DNA of 64,000 bases from Porphyra umbilicalis (taxonomy: Eukaryota; Rhodophyta; Bangiophyceae; Bangiales; Bangiaceae): assembly GCA_002049455.2 (NCBI GenBank), contig KV919022.1, positions 1 through 64,000 on the forward strand, written 5' to 3'. Each line of letters opens with the position of its first letter. The first letter of the stretch is position 1. The notes beneath the pieces were generated by a model. It was not told the origin of the DNA. It searched no databases and saw only the letters and a list, made by a program, of their open reading frames with translations. Below are positions 42,412 to 51,290 of this stretch, one piece after another. The position numbers were made by a program, and so were the translations under genes.

Positions 42412-43486
42412 CCGCCACCGCCGTCGCCCCCCCCCACCCCCCCCCCCCCCCCCCTCCCACGCAGCGACGGCGACCGCTCCCGCCGCCGCACCGGCGAGCG
42501 GCCGACCATCACCACGTCGGCGGCGACACCCGCGGCGGCCTCCTCGTCAAACGCGTCAAACGGTCGGTCGGCCGGCGCGACGCCCGGGGACATCCCCCCC
42601 CCGACCGGCGCCGAGCCGGCCACCACATCGTCGAGGAGGATGCCGTCGACGGGCACGCGGCGCCCGCGGGGCGCGAGCAGCCGCGAGCCCCGCAGCAGCC
42701 GGCTCCCAGGGGGGGACGCGGGCAACCGCAACGAGCGGCTGCCGCCGCTGCCGCCGCCGCCGCCGGCCGCCGCCGACGACGTGGCACCGAGGATGAGGGG
42801 CGGCGGCGGCAGGCGCGGCGGCGCGGGCGCCTCCGTGTCCGTCGACGGCGGGCGCTCCGCCGGCGCGTCGACGGCGGGGGGGCGCGCCGCGGGGGACGCC
42901 CGGGGCGACCGCGACGCGCCGCCGCGGGTGGCCGTCGCGGCGGCGGCGGCGCCGTCGCCGCTCGCGGCGGTGGCCGCCACCGACGCGGGCGCGGGCGCGG
43001 GCGCGGCGGTGCCGCTCGACGGTGCCTCGGCGGCGACCGCCGCCGCCACCGCCGCCGCCGCCGCGGCCGCCGCCGCCGCCGACGCGGCGGCCGCCCCCAC
43101 CGCCGCCGCCACCGTCTCGGCGGCCGCGTCGGCGGCGGAGGATCGGCGGGGCGGGGGGAGCAGCCCCCCCCCCCCCCCCCCCCCCCCCCAGCCCGCAGCC
43201 GCCCCCGCCGCCCCCGCCGCCGCCGCCGCCCTTGCGGGGCGCCCACCCCGGCCGCCCGACGCTGCCGACGCCCCCGTCCGAGTCGGACGCGAGGGCGGGC
43301 GCCCACTCGGCGTCCGAGCCGAGGTCCGACTCGCGGGCGGCGGGGGAGGCGTCGTCGCCGCCCCACCGCCGCCGGCCGCCGCCGGGGGGGCGGCCGTGCC
43401 GGCCGCGGCGGTGGACGCGGGGGGGCCGCCGCCGCGGGGGGGGCGCCGCCGTGGCCGACGCCCGCCGACCGGCGGGGGGTGAACAT
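38661..43486 (-). CDS. large GRIK/CaMKK-like Ser/Thr kinase with PH-like N-terminal region (frame broken at several C/G runs)
   Basis: The kinase core is certain. The glycine loop IGRGSFGSVKLAL and YAIKVLSK lie at about 40670-40760. Then REVTILEQLRHPNIVQLHAV, IVHRDIKPANVLHG (HRD at 39797-39805), KLSDFGSAKLYDK (DFG at 39736-39744), TAVGTPAMTAPELC and ADVWSLGATAFFLIYGHPPY follow, ending near 39250. The TAPE motif and the REVxILxxLxHPNIV pattern resemble SNF1/AMPK-activating kinases (plant GRIK, animal CaMKK). About 150 residues of Ser/Gly-rich sequence separate the catalytic Lys from helix C, an unusual insert. Upstream, LRQSDKALTLEW and WVTQSFVLPSRREADVWL look like a PH-type domain. The N-terminus from ATG 43486 is long and disordered with an acidic patch. 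The stop at 38661 follows NVLGRRDKASHP. C runs at 38820-38839, 39233-39252, 40610-40620, 41399-41425, 42430-42457 and 43164-43190 join different frames. The ends are inferred. Confidence 0.75.
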
Positions 43487-44329
43487 CGTCGCGCCGCCTG
43501 CCGGGGTCGGCAACGTGCGGTGGCGGGGAGGGGGCGGGGGCGGGGGGGGGGGGGGGGGGGGGGGGGGGGGTGGGGGGACACGCAGGCGCGTGTCACACAC
43601 GAAAAAAACTGGCGAGAGGCACGAGGCGCGGCGGGAACGGGGGGGCGGGGGGGTGGGGTGGGGGGGGGGGCGGGACGCGCGCCCGCTCGCGCCGCGTGCG
43701 CGCCGGTTCCGCACCGACGACCCCGCGCGCGGCGCGGTGCGCGGGATCCCCCCGACCGACCGCCACCCGCCTTTCCACGGGAATTGGGGCGGTCGCGCCG
43801 GCAGCGCGGCGCGCGGGCAGACAGCCGCTGCACCGGCGGCGGGGGCTCGACCGAGGCGGGGCGCGGGGTGGCGTCGCGTCTAGGATTTTGGCGCGGCTCC
43901 CTTGTCGGCGGCGCGGCGGCCGCGCGGCCGCCCCGCCGCCGCCGCGCGGCCGGGACGATGCGCGGCGCCGGGGGTGGGGTGGGACGCGCGGCCGACGGGG
44001 GGGGGGCGTGGCGGCCAGACACTGGCGCGCCGTCCCGAGCGCGACGCTGTTGCGGGCGCGGCTCGCGCCGCGCTCGCCGGTCCCGCGCGTGCCACCGCGG
44101 TCGGGCTCGGCGCGCTGCTGGCGGCGCTGGGAACACACGCAAGGCGCTGCTTGCCTTTGTGTTATTTTGGCTGTGAACGGGGCGCCAAACGGAAGAGCGC
44201 AGCGGGCGGGTACTCCCACAAGGACCCTGGGGTAGCCTCCCTACCGAGAAGCGGGACAAGCCCCTGTTGTTTGGCGCCGTCTGGGAGAGAAGGGACGACG
44301 TCGGGGCGCACAGGACACGCTTTAGCCGC
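43487..44329. other. intergenic region, kinase promoter side
   Basis: GC-rich, with a long G run at 43541-43571 and further G runs near 43640-43670 and 43998. Open frames on both strands are Arg/Gly shadows. The last 200 bp (44130-44329) have more balanced composition. No gene seen. Confidence 0.5.
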
Positions 44330-45970
44330 TCACCCCCGTGGTGGGCGTGGCAGGATGGCGAGAAAGCTCGGCGGCGTCGGTGCGCGGGACCCGTCCACGC
44401 GCCCAGGTGCCTCGCCCGCCGCAGCGGGTCCTTCCCCCCCTGGCCCAGGCGGCGCCGCCGCGGCGGCCGCGCGTGCGGCCTTGCGCGCCGCGTTGCACCG
44501 CGCCGCCGCCTCCCGGTTGCGCACGATCCGCGCGCGCGCCGCCGCCGACGGGACGGCGTCGAGGTCGACGCGCTTGCGGCGCACGCGGCGGGGGGCGCCC
44601 CACCCACCCCGCCCGTCGCCGTCGCCCCCCCACCCACGCGGCGCCCCCGCGACGGGCGGCGGTGGGGCGCGCGGCGCGGCGGGCGGCAGCAGCACCGCCG
44701 CGGCCATGCGCCGCAGGCGAAAGGTCGACGCGACCGACGCGGGGCCGCTCGTCACGACCATGGAGACGAGGGCGGGGGCGCCCCCGCCGGCGGCCGCCGG
44801 CGCGCCGGGCCCGACCGCACACGGCGCGTACGCAAGGCCAAAGGCGCCGAGGGATTGGCGCAGCGCCGTCGCCACCGCCGTGACGCCGTCGGTCGGCGGA
44901 AAGGCCGGCGGCGGCATGGGCGCCGACGGCTCCAACACCGCGCTGCTGCGGTTAAACACGCCCAAGCGGCCGCCCGCGTCAATGCCCAACGAGGTGAAGG
45001 TGGTCGTCGACCCGCCATTGGCGGCGGGGCAGGTGTGCTCCATCAGGAGGAGGCGGCCAACGCGGGCGCCCGCGCGGGTGGCGGCGCTCGCCAGCGTGAG
45101 CGTTTCACCGGTGCGGCGGTGAAAGACGCCTCTAGAAAACGGCGGGACGTGCAGCTGGCCGAGGCTCGCCGACGGCAACAAGTCGCGCTGGACGTCAATG
45201 ACGACGCGCATAGTCACCACCTCATCGTCCTCGTCATACTCCTCGTCAGTGTTGGTCGCAAGGAAGTCGGCGGCACTCGCGGTGTCGTTGGCGCCCAAGA
45301 GGATGGCGTTGCCGCCCGCCGCGGCGGTCCACCACCGTGCCAACGGCGGCGCCTCCACGGGCACCACCATGACCGTGGCCACCGCCACCGCCGGCCCGAG
45401 ACCGCTCCCGTCCGCCTCGTCGGCGGGCCCAAAAGCGTGGGTGTCCTCCCCCGGGGCCGCCGGCACGGGCGCCGGGTAGCGCGTGATTTGCTCGGACGCG
45501 ACCGACCCCGCCAGCGCGGCCGGGTCAATGGGGGGGCCGACCGGCGGCGACCCGCCGGCGGGGTCCCACAGCTCCGACAGCCACGCGCGGGCGCGGGTGC
45601 TGCGCCCGAGGAGGGTGTACTCGGGCATCGCCGCCGCCATGTCGGACGTGAGTGGGAGGAAGGGGGCCGACGGCAGCGGCCCCCAACCGCCCGTCGCGTT
45701 GCTGCTCCCGTCACCCGTCGAGGCGCCGCCATCGGCAGAGGCAGAGGCGTGTGCCTCGCTGCTTGCACAGTCCGATGCCTCTGCAGACGCAGTTGAGACG
45801 CCCCAGTCCCCTTTGTCGCTGCTGCTGCTGCTTGTGCCACCGCCGCCGGGTGGAAGCCAAGATGCAATGACCGACCGGGTGGCGGCCAGCTGGGAAGCCA
45901 AGCCCCGCACCCGAGGAAGGTCGGCGTCAGTCGGGAAGAGTGGCGAGGGAGGGGGAGCAGCCGCCGCCAT
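44330..45970 (-). CDS. bzL family member 2: unknown protein with bZIP-like basic motif
   Basis: 546 residues, unbroken, starting at ATG 45970. It has the same block order as its paralogues: DLPRVRGLASQLAATRSVIA, AAMPEYTLLGRSTRARAWLS, VATVMVVPVEAPPLARWW, EEYDEDDEVVTMRVVIDVQR, RGVFHRRTGETLTL, DGVTAVATALRQSLGAFGLA, FRLRRMAA, and close to the C-terminus KRVDLDAVPSAAARARIV with RNREAAARCNAARKAAR. The acidic EEYDEDDE patch before a beta-like strand is shared with member 3 and weaker in member 1. It ends 23 residues later than the Pro/Gly tail start, without any zipper. It is tandem with member 3 (46593-48284) on the same strand, 622 bp apart, which points to local duplication. Confidence 0.8.
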   Translation of the reverse strand: MAAAAPPPSPLFPTDADLPRVRGLASQLAATRSVIASWLPPGGGGTSSSSSDKGDWGVSTASAEASDCASSEAHASASADGGASTGDGSSNATGGWGPLPSAPFLPLTSDMAAAMPEYTLLGRSTRARAWLSELWDPAGGSPPVGPPIDPAALAGSVASEQITRYPAPVPAAPGEDTHAFGPADEADGSGLGPAVAVATVMVVPVEAPPLARWWTAAAGGNAILLGANDTASAADFLATNTDEEYDEDDEVVTMRVVIDVQRDLLPSASLGQLHVPPFSRGVFHRRTGETLTLASAATRAGARVGRLLLMEHTCPAANGGSTTTFTSLGIDAGGRLGVFNRSSAVLEPSAPMPPPAFPPTDGVTAVATALRQSLGAFGLAYAPCAVGPGAPAAAGGGAPALVSMVVTSGPASVASTFRLRRMAAAVLLPPAAPRAPPPPVAGAPRGWGGDGDGRGGWGAPRRVRRKRVDLDAVPSAAARARIVRNREAAARCNAARKAARAAAAAAPPGPGGEGPAAAGEAPGRVDGSRAPTPPSFLAILPRPPRG

Positions 45971-46592
45971 CGAGGCTGCGTTGTCGCGGCAGCACGCAAG
46001 AAGAAATCAGCAAGGGGAAGGTCGTTTCGGGACGTGGGGGGGGACCTGCGGTTCTGCGTGTGCTCGGGCTCGCCTTGCATGACACGGCACGAGGCGTCCC
46101 GTCGTCTGCTGCAAGACATGCTCAGGCCAGAGGCCTCGCCTTGACGAGGTATGTCGTGGCCTTCAAGGCAAGTATCAATTTCACAATGAATATAAACATT
46201 CCAAAATAAGATTCTTGACGACCGTTTTGTGCTCTCTCGAAACTATCTGCTCGCAGCTTTTCCAGATTGTCTGATACAACCGCAGAGGCCAATTGAGACA
46301 CGTTTTGCAGCACTTTGAGTGCGAGATTTTTCAGAGATTGGCTGTCGGGCCCACCACGTCGAGGCAACGCCGAGGGTTCTTGGGTCACAGCGGCCACAAC
46401 CCGCATCTTCTGAGCGGCGCTCTGACAAGCAGGAAGCTCGCCGACGGCGGGGCGCATTGCGCATGAGAAAAATGGCAGCGACCAGCTGGTTGCATAGACT
46501 TCTCCAGGCGACCCATCGATGGCACATCAGTCACTGCCACACTGCACGCATCTTTCCAAACGAGTACTCTCCCCGTACCAAGCGTGAGCATC
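45971..46592. other. spacer between tandem paralogues
   Basis: Balanced composition. Contains a palindromic GGCCAGAGGCC-like sequence near 46120 and A/T-rich bases at 46160-46210. No gene or transposon ends were recognised. It should hold the promoter of family member 2. Confidence 0.5.
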
Positions 46593-48284
46593 CTATGTAC
46601 TGTACTCCAAATTAGTGCTCTCAAGGTCGTGGCAGCAGTACATACCCCGCATTCGGCACCGAAGGACCACTTTCCCCCAACCCTGCACCAGCAATGGCGG
46701 CAGCGACTGCCATCGCTGCGTCCTCGCTTCCTTCTGGCACCCCCCCCCCGACGCACGTGACGCCTCTCTGGCGGCCTTGCGCACTGCGTTGCACCGTGCC
46801 GCCGCCGCCCGGTTGCGTAAGATCCGCGTGCGCTCCGCCGCCGACGTCACCGAGCCGAGGTCAATGCGCCGCCGGCGGGAGCGGCGGCCGTTGGGCGTCC
46901 CGTCCCGCCCGTCGTCACGTCCATAACCAGGGGCGGGAGGCGGGCAAACGGCAAACGCCGGGGCACCTCGTGGCGCCACTGGCGGCACCAACAGCGCCAC
47001 CGCCTGCCGCCGCATTCGAAACGCGCCTGCCACCGACGACATGCTGCTGGTCAACACAAGCGACAAGAGCGGTGGCAGGTCTCCAGAGGGCAATATGGTC
47101 TGGGCGGGGCCCGGTAGACACGGCGCGTAAGCTAAGCCAAACGTGCCAGACATCTGCTCCATCGCCGTCGCCAATGAGGTCACGCCGTCGGAGGGCCGAA
47201 AGCTCAGTGGCGGTCGGGGCGTCGACGGCGCCATCACGGCGCTGCTGCGGCTGATGATGCCCAGGCGGCCGCCTTCATCGACGCCCATCGTCGTGAGGAA
47301 GTGCATAAAGTTGCCTTCCACGTCTGGCCCGGTGTAGTCCACGGTCAGTTGCTGTTTGACGGGGGATCCAGGAGGGGCGGCCGCAGACATCAATGCCATC
47401 ATCTCCCCCGTGCGTCGGTGGAAGACGCCCCGGGCCAACCGCGGGATGGGGGACAGACGCGTGTCCACAGACGGCATCAGGTCGCGCTGGGCGTCAAAGA
47501 CCGCGTGCACCGTCACCACTTCATCGTCCTCATCATAGTCCTCGACATAGCTGGCAGCGTGGACGTCAGTCATCGCGGCTGCCGCATCGGTATCGTCAGT
47601 GTTGCCACTCGGCGTGCCTCCACCGGCCGCAGCTGTCCACCACCGCGTCAGTGGTGGTGCCTCGACCGGAATGACGACCATGGTGAGCACCGTGAGCGCC
47701 GGCCCGAGCCCGCTGCCGTCGGCCTCGTCACCGGGCACAAACGACGGATCTTCCTCCCCCGGTGCGGGCATGCACGGGGCCGGAAAGCGCAGTAGACGCT
47801 CACAGACGACAGACCTCGCCAACGCACTGGGGTCGAGCGATGGGCTGACGGGCGGCGGACCACCCCACGGGTCCCACAGGTCCGATAGCCACGCGCGCGC
47901 ACGCGCACTGCGACCGAGGAGGGCGTACTCGGGCATCGTTGCTGCCTTTTCCGGGGTGAGCACGTCAAACGCGGCGACGGGCGGCTCTGAGCCGCACCGC
48001 GAGTCACCGCCGGTGCTGCTGGGGGGGTCGCCCGCCGACGATGCAGTCGCACATGCCTGCGAGGCCGAGCCACCAGACCTCCGCAATGATGGCAGTGTCG
48101 ACCGTCCATCGTTGCCGCTACAGGTGCCGCCACCACTTGAGGCACCTCGGGGGGGGAGCCATGAGGCAATCACCAACCGGGTAGCGGCCAGCTGTGATGC
48201 CAAGCCCCGCACGCGCGGGAGGTCGACTGGGGCGCAGGGGGGGGGGACGGAGGGGGAGAGGAAAGAGGAGGGAGGGGACGCCAT
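46593..48284 (-). CDS. bzL family member 3: unknown protein with bZIP-like basic motif
   Basis: 563 residues from ATG 48284, almost the length of member 1. An in-frame extension to 48791 is ignored because paralogue similarity starts only after 48284. Blocks: DLPRVRGLASQLAATRLVIA, ATMPEYALLGRSARARAWLS, VLTMVVIPVEAPPLTRWW, YDEDDEVVTVHAVFDAQRDL, RGVFHRRTGEMMALM, DGVTSLATAMEQMSGTFGLA, FRMRRQAV, then RRRRIDLGSVTSAAERTRIL and RNRAAAARCNAVRKAAR. The final 45 residues (after GGGCQKEART) differ from the paralogues and include GTATGT on the coding strand. The last part may therefore be intron or run-through rather than protein. Closest to member 2 in the central blocks. Confidence 0.78.
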   Translation of the reverse strand: MASPPSSFLSPSVPPPCAPVDLPRVRGLASQLAATRLVIASWLPPRGASSGGGTCSGNDGRSTLPSLRRSGGSASQACATASSAGDPPSSTGGDSRCGSEPPVAAFDVLTPEKAATMPEYALLGRSARARAWLSDLWDPWGGPPPVSPSLDPSALARSVVCERLLRFPAPCMPAPGEEDPSFVPGDEADGSGLGPALTVLTMVVIPVEAPPLTRWWTAAAGGGTPSGNTDDTDAAAAMTDVHAASYVEDYDEDDEVVTVHAVFDAQRDLMPSVDTRLSPIPRLARGVFHRRTGEMMALMSAAAPPGSPVKQQLTVDYTGPDVEGNFMHFLTTMGVDEGGRLGIISRSSAVMAPSTPRPPLSFRPSDGVTSLATAMEQMSGTFGLAYAPCLPGPAQTILPSGDLPPLLSLVLTSSMSSVAGAFRMRRQAVALLVPPVAPRGAPAFAVCPPPAPGYGRDDGRDGTPNGRRSRRRRIDLGSVTSAAERTRILRNRAAAARCNAVRKAAREASRASGGGCQKEARTQRWQSLPPLLVQGWGKVVLRCRMRGMYCCHDLESTNLEYST

Positions 48285-48380
48285 GCGGTTGGGCTGGCCA
48301 AGCCCAAGTGGTACAGCGGCGGGCGGCGAGGGAGGCTCGCTGGAGGTGCCAGTGCAGGTGCGCCCAGCGACCCAGGGGAG

Positions 48381-48848
48381 TACAGTCGATATCCGCTTAT
48401 GTATCACCCCCACGCACGCACAGCCATGCAGGAAAAGGTGGGCTACAAACGTCCGCGCCGCGACCAGAAATAACTTCTCTCCTGCTCCACAGTGGCAGAA
48501 GGGCCGATTCTGGACATAATTGCTCTCCCAGTTATATGACAGGGTGTCATCGTCGGCCCGGCAGGAAATCGCATCGAGCATGCATCGAGCATGCATCGGG
48601 CTGCATCGGCCATCGAAGGCGGCATTCGATGGGCGTTTTTGGGTGCATCCGAGCGACCATCGAAGTCCATCGACCGATGCAGAATAACCGCTGACAAGAA
48701 CCCAACACCACGTGCGTTTCTTTCCGAAACACTGCACTTCGAGACTCGGCCGCCGTTTCATTGTGCACTGTGCACGGGCTCTTCCGCCCATGATTGGTCA
48801 AGCCATCGTGTGACCGGACCTCGAGCACTCGATCGAGCTGCTTACTGT
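48381..48848. mobile_element. possible TA-flanked element with CAGT ends and CATCGA motifs
   Basis: TACAGTCGATATCCGCTTAT at 48381 matches the reverse complement of the right end of the small MITE at 63416-63558. A second match (ATCGTCGGCCCGGCAGGAA near 48549 and CATCGAGCATGCATCGAG) follows. ACTGTA at 48843-48848 could be the other end, but only CAGT is shared between the ends. The block sits about 100 bp before the start of family member 3. It is related to the 63.4-kb element with fair certainty; its limits are a guess. Confidence 0.4.
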
Positions 48849-50885
48849 AGCAAGGAACAGCTTCTGTAAGATGCAGGGAAGGTGAGCAGACTTCCGCATC
48901 GAAGACGGGCTTACCTGCTCAAGTTTTCGGAGTTGATGACAGGGACTTGCTTACATGCTATGGGGAACGCCAACAACCGTTCTTGGGCAGAGCGCTCACT
49001 GTGCGCCTTGCAACGCGCTCGACGAACTTGACGATTTCATCGTCTGATGACACCACATTCGACAGCAGGCCCCTCCCATGGTCCGGTAGGGCACATTTTC
49101 GTTCTCAGATGTTATAGTTGGACCCCCGTCTTGCCCTTCAATCTGATGTACTGAGCCATCATATGGCGCGTCGCACAAATATGGTCGGATGCGCGAAAGC
49201 AGTAAAGCAAGTCACAGCAGCAGTTCACACCATCTCACAACACCGAAATTAAATTGGCTGTTATCGCCCTTGTCTCGCACAGAGCCATCCAGGAGCCATG
49301 AGAATGTGAGACGAAGTCAAATTTCAGTCACAGCACGCTCACAGCATACTGTGACTTGCTGTGAGATGTTCTCGGACGATGACATGGCCACCCTGCCGCA
49401 GATGGTCAAAGTCCGAAAGGTGCGTCACAGACTTCTGTAACGTTTTTCCTCATCAAAGATGCGGAAGCACAGAGGACGACCAAAAAGTGGCAGAACCAAC
49501 AACGGTGAACACCTCAAGAAATGCCACGAAATTGGATGTACAGGTCGGACGCAACAAAGGATGGATGGTTCTGCTGAACAAAATGCGGCAAACTCGGCCA
49601 GCGCCCCCGTTGGAGCACTGTGCCTTCAAGCCAGTTGTTCAGTAACACTGCGGGGTCCCGCACGCGTAGGCCGGCGATGGTTTACGCTGCTACTGCACGC
49701 GCGCTGAGCAGCTGCGGGTCTGCGACCTTGACATGCAGGACGGGGCCGCCGGTGGCGGCTGTGCGCCTCACGCCCACCGTTGCCGGTGTGCGGGGATGGG
49801 GCAAGCGGTGGCGCGCGGCAAGCGGCGAGAGGGGCCAGTGGGGGGGGGGGAGGGCGCACTTTCCGCGTGCGTGCCGGCTGCAGTGCCGACGCCGGAGACG
49901 GCGGGGCGTTGGCGTGCGCCCGTGAACGCGGCGGTCGGGGCTAAGGGCGCGGTTGGTGGCGGGCGCCGCGGCCGGCGCCTGTCTGCGCCGTCCAGGCGGG
50001 TGGCAACTGCCACTGTCCAAGATGCCGCCGCTGCCGGGGGCTTGGCGTGTGGCCGCCACGGCGGACACACCGGCTGCGCGTAGCGGGGCGGTGGCGGTAG
50101 CTGGTCCATGGAGGGCCGGGGTAGAAAGAGAGAGCGCCCGCAATCTGGACGTGTGAGGCCGCAGTGCTCGTGCGGTGCGTGTGAACGGGGGGTACTGATG
50201 TCGCCGCACCGCCTCGGTGGTGGTCCGTGGCTTTCGACGCCCGCTGAGGCGGCGCCTGTGCCCTTAGCGACCAGTTATTCGCGTACTCGTGGCGCGCGCG
50301 CGGAAGGGCGGTCGGGCAGCAGTGTGCCTGGTACGCCCTCTTCCATCGGGTGATGGGTGGTGGCGTCACATTAGATGATCCGAGTGTGGAGCGAGGCATG
50401 GCGTTTTCTGCCTGTTGCGTCGGCGGCGGTCACGGGAAGCACTGCGGCACAGACGCCGCCAAGTGAAAGATAGAGTTGACAAAATAGAAATGAGTGAAAG
50501 ATATGAGTAAAAAAAGAAGTGAATGAAAACAGAATATTTAGATCTGGATGGGCGTGACAAAAAGGCAATTGCTCACTTGGGTACCCAGATCATTCAACCG
50601 AATGATCTATCACGTGCCCAAGCTCGACGAAGATTGGAGTACGTTCCGAGGACGACTAACGACCCTAAATGCACCAGTCCTGTGGACTAGGGAGCCTGCC
50701 GCCAAGAATTCGTCACGCCCACAACCTTCCAATCGCCCTTTTTGGAGTAGAAGCTACCGAGGTCTGGATTTTATTCCGTATTCCGCAGACAGTACATTCC
50801 GTCGAATTTACTGTCTGCCAGTGCAGAACGACTCGTCAGCCGCTCTGCACAGGATGCTTGCAACGCGTCCGCTGCGCGCATTCAA
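48849..50885. other. intergenic region with TCACAGC inverted motifs
   Basis: No supportable gene. Around 49206-49380 GTCACAGCAG, TCACAACA, TCACAGCACG and their complements (CTGTGACTTGCTGTGAGATG) form clustered inverted motifs, perhaps an old transposon end. 49680-50350 is GC-rich with opposing shadow frames. 50460-50540 is A/T-rich. Confidence 0.45.
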
Positions 50886-50960
50886 AGAACTCAGAATCGA
50901 ACCCGGGACCTCATGTTGGCAACTCGTGGACACTGTTCGCTCCTAGCCCACTACCTCAGC
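50886..50960 (-). repeat. tRNA-like (SINE or tRNA pseudogene) segment
   Basis: Read on the minus strand it contains GTAGTGGGCTAGGAGC, like a tRNA D arm (box A region), and 40-odd bases later GGTCCCGGGTTCGATTCTGA, a good T-arm with box B GGTTCGATTCT. Acceptor stems do not pair, so it is not a functional tRNA. A tRNA-derived SINE head or a decayed tRNA gene fits. Confidence 0.4.
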
Positions 50961-51103
50961 ATCTGCCATCCCAAAGGGACGCATCATCTGCTATCCGAGG
51001 CATGCTGCCAGATCTCGGTTCGTGAGAAATATTAACACCAGAAATTCCAACGTAGTCCACCAGTGCCGGGTCGACCTCCTTTCATTTGACCCCCGGAGGA
51101 CAC

Positions 51104-51290
51104 GTGCGCACCGACGGCCACGGCGGCGTGCGCACCGACGGCCACGGCGGCGTGCGCACCGACGGCCACGGCGGCGTGCGCACCGACGGCCACGGCGGCG
51201 AGCGCACCGACGGCCACGGCGGCGTGCTCGGCGGCGTGCTCGAGGGCGTGCTCGGCGTCGTGCTCGGCGTCGTGCTCGGCGGCGGTGGCG
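51104..51290. repeat. 24-bp minisatellite, five units plus a degenerate tail
   Basis: GTGCGCACCGACGGCCACGG plus CGGC repeats every 24 bp from 51104 to 51223 with one base change in the last unit. It is followed by 12- and 15-bp units of GTGCTCGGCGGC type to about 51290. The unit length is a multiple of three, so frames stay open (octapeptide RTDGHGGV in one frame), but no start, domain or continuation supports a gene. Confidence 0.9.

Noticed and set aside
48284-48791. N-terminal extension of family member 3
   Set aside because: No similarity to the paralogues; the upstream MITE-like block starts at 48381.
50548-50946. 132-codon plus-strand frame
   Set aside because: It overlaps the tRNA-like segment and shows no motif.
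50886-50960. Functional tRNA gene
   Set aside because: Box A and box B are present, but the acceptor and anticodon stems do not pair.
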